64,000 nucleotides of DNA from Membranipora membranacea (lineage: Eukaryota; Bryozoa; Gymnolaemata; Cheilostomatida; Membraniporidae): the NCBI GenBank assembly GCA_914767715.1, contig OU612065.1, positions 19,406,001 to 19,470,000 of the forward strand, written 5' to 3'. Position numbers and translations under genes: made by a program. This document shows positions 59,201 to 64,000 of this stretch, piece after piece; the stretch's first letter is position 1, and each line of letters starts with the position of its first letter. Below the pieces are notes generated by a model. That model saw only the letters and a list, made by a program, of their open reading frames with translations, was not told where the DNA came from and did no database searches.

Positions 59201-62200
59201 ATGGTCCTACTATCCTGAGAATTGAGTTACTTAATCACCGTCCTGTAACATATGGCGATCAGTACTCATCTTTGGATCCCGATTGTATCGAAGACTCCGA
59301 TCGCTTATCGAGGTCAGACGCATTATTATCAATCAAAGTGGATCTTTTTCTGTCCCAATTTTTTTCTCAAGAAATTTTAAATGTTACCACTTAACATTTT
59401 ATCATTTTTGATTTACTTCCCCCTAGAGATCTGAGCCACGCCCCTCACCTGGCCGGTACTCAAGAGAACAACGTTATCGGAGATTGGATAGAGGAGAAAT
59501 GGAAGGAGTTTGGATTTGAGACTTTCCGTGAGACGTATAATGTGCTGTTGTCTTATCCGGGCGATGAAAATAATCGTAACAAGGTACATATTACCATTTC
59601 CATTGAGATAATGATATAATAAAATATACTTAGTTGATCCACCTGGTATATCATGTGATACCGATAAGGTTGTGATGCACATAAAATAATCGTTTGTGTC
59701 AGTCAGGTAAAAAAATTGTAACAAAATGATGATCAAGATACATCGTTTTCTAGACTACAGCTAACCATTATTTCGGAAGAGGCAGTATAAGCAATTACAT
59801 TCTGTTGAAAAACATCCCAAAATTATCTTCCCAAGAAATCATTTGGAATATTATGTAAGCCTTTAACTGTGCCAAGATCCAAAAAAATGCATCAAAATAA
59901 GTTCTCATTATAATACTGTGTTGTGTTACACTCTGCACGTTTCATTGCAAACCATTTTGAAGAATTTGGAGAAAAAACAAGGCCATAAATCAATTCATGT
60001 CAACTAGATTGATTTATTAATACTATCTGCCTGTTTCTCAGAAAATCTTTCCATTGCGAATGAGCTAAATGTGCACTAACCAGGGTACATATCATGCTCG
60101 GAGTAACAAGCAAACTCAAGTTTGAAGCTTGGGTAAAGTGCCAACACTCAGCATCGATTGATTGAAATAATCTGCGTCCTCATTTTTGGATGATCAGGCT
60201 GCATGCCAAGCTAAAAATTCATACCTGATGAAACGATAATGAAATGCCTCACATCTATGATGGCACAGCTGTGAAGATTGACATGGTTTTTTTTTTCAGG
60301 CGCAAGTGTTGGACACTAATGGCTCCGTAAGCTATACATGCCAGACTGAGGAGCGCAAACTCGACCCGGATCAGAATCACAGTAAAGTTATCCCACCCTT
60401 TAATGCTTTTGCTAAAAGCGACACTGTGGAGGTAAGTTTTCAGACTTATTTGATACCCAAGTTTGTAGATTTGAACTTACTTTTCCTCGTTGTGACAACG
60501 ATATAACTTGTTTCTTGAGGCACATTGAGTTACCCTAACCAATCAAAATCATATTCTACTGCTGTGAGCTCGTTTTCACTTTATGTTTACATAAAAAAAC
60601 AATTCTCCATATTATGGAGAATTGTTTTTTTAAAATTTTGGTGATGAGAATCAGACCATGCTCGTTCCATAGACCAGGGAGAATGGACCTTCCATTCTCC
60701 CTGCATAGACATACTACATCATACGCTTACGTTATTTAAAACTACAATCACTACTTGACTTTTGTTTCTATGAACCAGAACTTTTTGTAGTGATTTTGGT
60801 GTGAGGAACTAGTTTGAAAACTTACCTTCTTCAATCAGAAATTAGCAGCATGAATTGCGCAAGTCGTTCCCTTGAGCTCTCCTGATAACCGTCAGATATG
60901 TTGGCTTGAGAAAAGATGTGCTTGACGATGTAACTTTTTTTATTGCTTTCAATATTGATACTCATTCATGCAAAGAACACAGTCATTGTTTTGTGCTCAA
61001 GAATGTGGTATTCAGATATCTCCGGAATTTACTTGTTGAGCAATACAGAGTTGTCTTCTCTTTTTCCAATGACGGCACAACTCAACTCTCGATGGCAAAG
61101 CTTTATTTTTCCGCAGCAATGAGTTTGGACCAAATCCTGCCTCCAGCAACCTTCCACGATTCACATTTTGTCTATTGTGTCTTTCTGATTGTACTGTTGC
61201 ATGGTCTAAATGTGAATTTTTTGACTTAATCGTATTTGAAAAGCCAAAGTTATATTCGATCATTATGCACCGCACAGAATTGATCTATAGCTCTATCTAT
61301 TTGACTCGTTTGGGTCTATAATTTATGTTATACAGTCCAATTTAAGAAATTTCATGACAAAACCTGAATTAAAGAGGCAACCATATATGACAAGGGGAAG
61401 GACAGGAGACTTTGTCTTTTAAATTTCTGTTCCGAATTGATTGTAAGTTCCTTTGAATTAATTGTGGATAAAAAAAGATGTTTACATCGCACTTGGATAG
61501 CAAAGGTAAATCTCTTGCATGTTGCATATAAATAATCAGTATTGAAAGCTACTATCATCTCTTTCAGAGCTCCACTGTGTTTTATGTAAACTATTGCCGG
61601 AAGGAAGACTTTGAGGAAGTGGCTGAGAATTACCAAACAGTCGATTTCAAAGGTTCTATTATCATCTGTAGATATGGGAAGATTTTCAGAGGTAACAAGG
61701 TAAGTTGTGGAGTAAGAAGTTTTTTTTTACATTAGAATAAGTGTCTAGCGGTATATCAGACCAAGGAGTTAGACTAATATTGGTGAGATGTTAAATAATG
61801 AGAGAGACGAGACAGCTGCGCAATGATCATTTACATCGGGGAGCTTCAATAGTGCAATGGATTGAGGCAACAATTGCCCTGCTGACCCTGACTCCTTAAT
61901 GCGCCTTGACTACCGACTTGACTGCAGAATGTGTTCCCTTACCATCACATGTCACGTTTAAAATCAGGCAATACAGCACATTTATACCAACACTCTATTA
62001 TTTAGGTGAAATTAGCTGAAGAACAAGGTGCAATTGGTGTGATATTGTATAATGATCCTTTTGATTACGCCCCGTCAAAATATACAAACGCAACATATGA
62101 GGATACCTTTCCAAACTCACCTTATCTACCACCAAGTGGAGCTCAGAGAGGGTCCTTAGCTGGATATCCTAAAGGAGATGCGCTAACTCCACTGTTTCCT

Positions 62201-63718
62201 GCAAAAGGTGGGCAAAAATATAATCTTTTATCGGTATGTGATGTTTATTTGACTATCCAGGATGGTCAGGGTCTAGCAGAGTGTCAGTGTAATAAAATTG
62301 TAGGGAGGAATGAGTCTTTGAAACCACATGAGCCAGAATAACTCTAGCTGGGAGGTCCAGGGGCGTTGTTAGTCAACCAAATTTTGTGCTTGGACAAAGT
62401 CCCAGCCGCCAAAGCATTTCAAATCTTCATTTGATTGCCATTTATTTGCCTTGTGGGTTTTCATTGCAGATTACGTCACACGTTTCAGTGTTGAAGAGAC
62501 CAGGGAAGATGGACTGTTACCAAATATACCTACTCAGCCGATGGGTTACGGCGACGCCGAACACTTTCTCAAACTACTCTCTGACATCCCAGACAGTCCT
62601 GATGTACCTGAAGGTTGGGCAGGTGAAATAAAGGGTATTATATATAAGATTGGTGGAGAGCTTCAAAACCAGAGGTTAGCAAAACCTTTTCGTTAAATAC
62701 GCTGTTATTTTTGTATAATCCAGAGTTCATGACAAGTAAAATTATAATACAGCATAAGTTACCAAACTTGACAGAATCATAAAACAAGTCCATTGGCAGT
62801 GTTCACTTCCTACAAATCTTGAGTCAATATTTAGGAAAGAGGATGTATAGGTTTCTCACTAATGGAAACTCAAATTTTATTACAGGAAAATAAAAATCAT
62901 TAACCACAATGAAGAAATAAGATCTGATGTAACAAATGTGTTTGGAGTTATCAAAGGCTCTGTGGAACCAGGTATGTTCTAAATATAAAACTTGTTTTAA
63001 TTCTCATGAGGAGGGATTCCACCTACATAAACAAAAGACAACAAGCAATTTTTGATATAAAGAGTTCAAGCTTGATTTGAGTGCTTAGACATCTGCGATG
63101 GGAGTTAGTAGTTAGTAGTCTGAGTACTTAGACTAGTGAAATAAATATCTGTGATTTTGTTGTCAATGTGAATCATAGAGTTATCCCCTATGATGTGAAT
63201 AAGCTGCTTGTAGCCAGCATCAGAGATAATCTTTGTTTCTTTTTTCAGATCGATATGTTTTGGCCGGTAATCATTACGATGCCTGGATGTTTGGATCTAC
63301 TGATCCTCTGAGCGGAACTGTGACACTACATGAGACTACACATGCCTTCTCTGAGTTGTTAAAAACTGGTATGATGTCTTCTATCAATCTTAATCAATCC
63401 CACAAGCAATGACAATATATATGAAAGTTTTCACTAATTAGCCATTAGGAATATGAGATTGCAACTATATTCAATGTTTTCTCAAAAGATTCAAAGTTGT
63501 CTCATCATGTAAAAAGAGGAGAAATATAATTGTTTTTCACTTCTATCAAGTCATATCAACGTATGCGCTCTTACCCTTTGAAAACAAAGCAATATTCAAC
63601 TCAGTGCACTTGATAAAGTACAAGTAATTTTGTAGGCTGGCGGCCAAGAAGAAGCATAATATTTTGTGCTTGGGATGCCGAAGAGTCCGGGATTATCGGA
63701 TCTACTGAGTGGATGGAG
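56234..63718 (+). CDS. NAALADL1: NAALADL1-like M28 metallopeptidase, copy B (3' end outside window)
   Basis: A tandem paralogue of the gene at 40427, cut by the window end. The ten visible exons are 56234-56291, 56795-56954, 59427-59583, 60300-60431, 61568-61699, 62006-62207, 62470-62674, 62886-62971, 63249-63368, 63636-63718. Exons 3-10 have the same lengths and phases as copy A, except exon 6 (202 against 199). An in-frame TGA precedes the ATG. The N-terminal signal anchor spans exons 1-2 and ends [14 protein letters not shown]. The protease-associated region ([16 protein letters not shown]) and the first zinc-site residues ([26 protein letters not shown] with both Glu) are intact, so the visible part looks functional. 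The second half, with the remaining Asp and His ligands, lies beyond the window. Introns are unrelated to those of copy A. Confidence 0.88.
56665..56794 (+). repeat. 65-bp tandem duplication covering the exon 2 acceptor of copy B
   Basis: Two units of exactly 65 bases (56665-56729, 56730-56794), each starting GGTATACCTATGATGTGTG and ending TTAAACAG. The second TTAAACAG is the acceptor of exon 2; the first is a decoy that leads into an early in-frame stop. Confidence 0.8.
57384..57645. mobile_element. TTAA-flanked MITE, piggyBac-like
   Basis: TTAA stands at both ends. Immediately inside, GGTAGAGACACGGGG and its exact complement form the inverted ends of a 254-bp body. TTAA duplication is the piggyBac hallmark. 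A related end (TTAAGGTAGGGATACCCG) occurs alone at about 57934. It lies in copy B intron 2. Confidence 0.7.
57996..58240 (-). pseudogene. non-LTR retrotransposon reverse-transcriptase fragment
   Basis: The minus-strand frame reads [14 protein letters not shown], then [15 protein letters not shown], then GVP[14 protein letters not shown]. These are consecutive reverse-transcriptase motifs of LINE-type elements. The Gln expected in GVPQGSVLG is a stop codon, so the copy is dead. It lies in copy B intron 2, opposite to the gene. Confidence 0.75.
58528..58594. mobile_element. 67-bp hairpin micro-MITE (TAGCCTTGTCA family)
   Basis: Begins CAGCCTTGTC and ends GTGACAAGGGTA, with an inner hairpin GAAGCTGC/GCAGCTTC. 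The flanks agatatcac at 58519-58527 and 58595-58603 are identical, a perfect 9-bp duplication. Confidence 0.75.
60592..60632. repeat. 41-bp perfect palindrome
   Basis: Twenty-base arms around one central base, containing ACAATTCTCCATA. No flanking direct repeat was seen. It lies in copy B intron 4. Confidence 0.8.
60675..60703. mobile_element. 29-bp hAT-like terminal-repeat remnant
   Basis: The arms CAGGGAGAATGGA and TCCATTCTCCCTG are separated by three bases. CATAGAC stands on both sides (60668-60674, 60704-60710). CAGGG ends with a 7-8 bp duplication are typical of hAT elements. Confidence 0.5.
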
Positions 63719-63734
63719 GTATTTGAGACATATG

Positions 63735-63835
63735 ATATAATATAATATAATAAAATATAAAAAAAAATAAAAATAAAACAAAATAAATTTAAATAAAATA
63801 AAACAATATCATGAAATATTTTTTATAATAAAATA
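63735..63835. repeat. AAAT/ATAAA low-complexity tract
   Basis: About 100 bases of AATAAAAT-type simple sequence in copy B intron 10. Confidence 0.8.
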
Positions 63836-64000
63836 CAATATGATATAATACAGACAAAACAGTCATGTTGCTGGGCCTTTTGTGTCTTATGTTTATTATA
63901 ATGAATACAATATTTTGATAACATTTTTTGGTTTCGTTTTGCCTTTTGGTATATCGTGTTGGGCCAGGAAAATTTTGGAACAAGTTTTATCTGAATTATA

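Noticed and set aside
61352-61636. 94-codon minus-strand frame
   Set aside because: It is partly the antisense shadow of copy B exon 5.
1-64000. CRISPR arrays, operons, riboswitches, bacterial defence systems
   Set aside because: The DNA is eukaryotic; repeats here are microsatellites, minisatellites or transposon remnants, with no regular repeat-spacer pattern.

Overview
This window is intron-rich, AT-rich animal nuclear DNA, not bacterial. Every recognisable gene is split by GT..AG introns, polyadenylation signals replace terminators, and the introns carry many small DNA-transposon remnants. The gene set includes squalene synthase, ACMSD, a RIT-type Ras GTPase, an FBXO16-type F-box protein and NAALADL1-type peptidases. 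Squalene synthase argues against insects and nematodes. Together with the P-superfamily transposon, the set suggests a marine invertebrate, perhaps an echinoderm or hemichordate. That placement is an inference and is uncertain.

Layout, left to right: (1) the 3' part of a coiled-coil, CCDC191-like gene (+, 560-4051); (2) squalene synthase FDFT1 (-, 8447-4667), convergent with it; (3) ACMSD (+, 10994-16605); (4) a RIT-like small GTPase (-, 22877-17253), convergent with ACMSD; (5) FBXO16 (-, 30176-24193); (6) an F-box/WD40 gene (+, 31004-38240), head-to-head with FBXO16 and sharing its F-box exon structure; (7) NAALADL1-like copy A, complete (+, 40427-53151); (8) NAALADL1-like copy B, cut by the window end (+, 56234-63718 and beyond). 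Exons were joined by hand. For every gene the reading phase closes across all junctions, and the predicted lengths fit the families: 410 aa FDFT1, 335 aa ACMSD, 219 or 223 aa RIT, 758 aa NAALADL1.

The genes do not form a pathway. They cover sterol synthesis, tryptophan/kynurenine catabolism, Ras signalling, SCF ubiquitin-ligase adaptors and a membrane peptidase. The two clear relationships are the head-to-head F-box pair and the tandem peptidase pair.

The most unusual content is mobile. A 3181-bp element at 42101-45281 has inverted arms of about 770 bp, a perfect 8-bp target duplication and an internal THAP zinc-finger gene, and is best read as an internally deleted P-superfamily transposon. 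A 34-bp palindrome at 33383-33416 consists only of that element's two termini, again with an 8-bp duplication (7/8). Several tiny hairpins of 25-130 bp flanked by 7-9 bp direct repeats form at least one further family. Two genes carry a tandem duplication of their own 3' splice site, and a long open frame lies antisense inside a FBXO16 intron.
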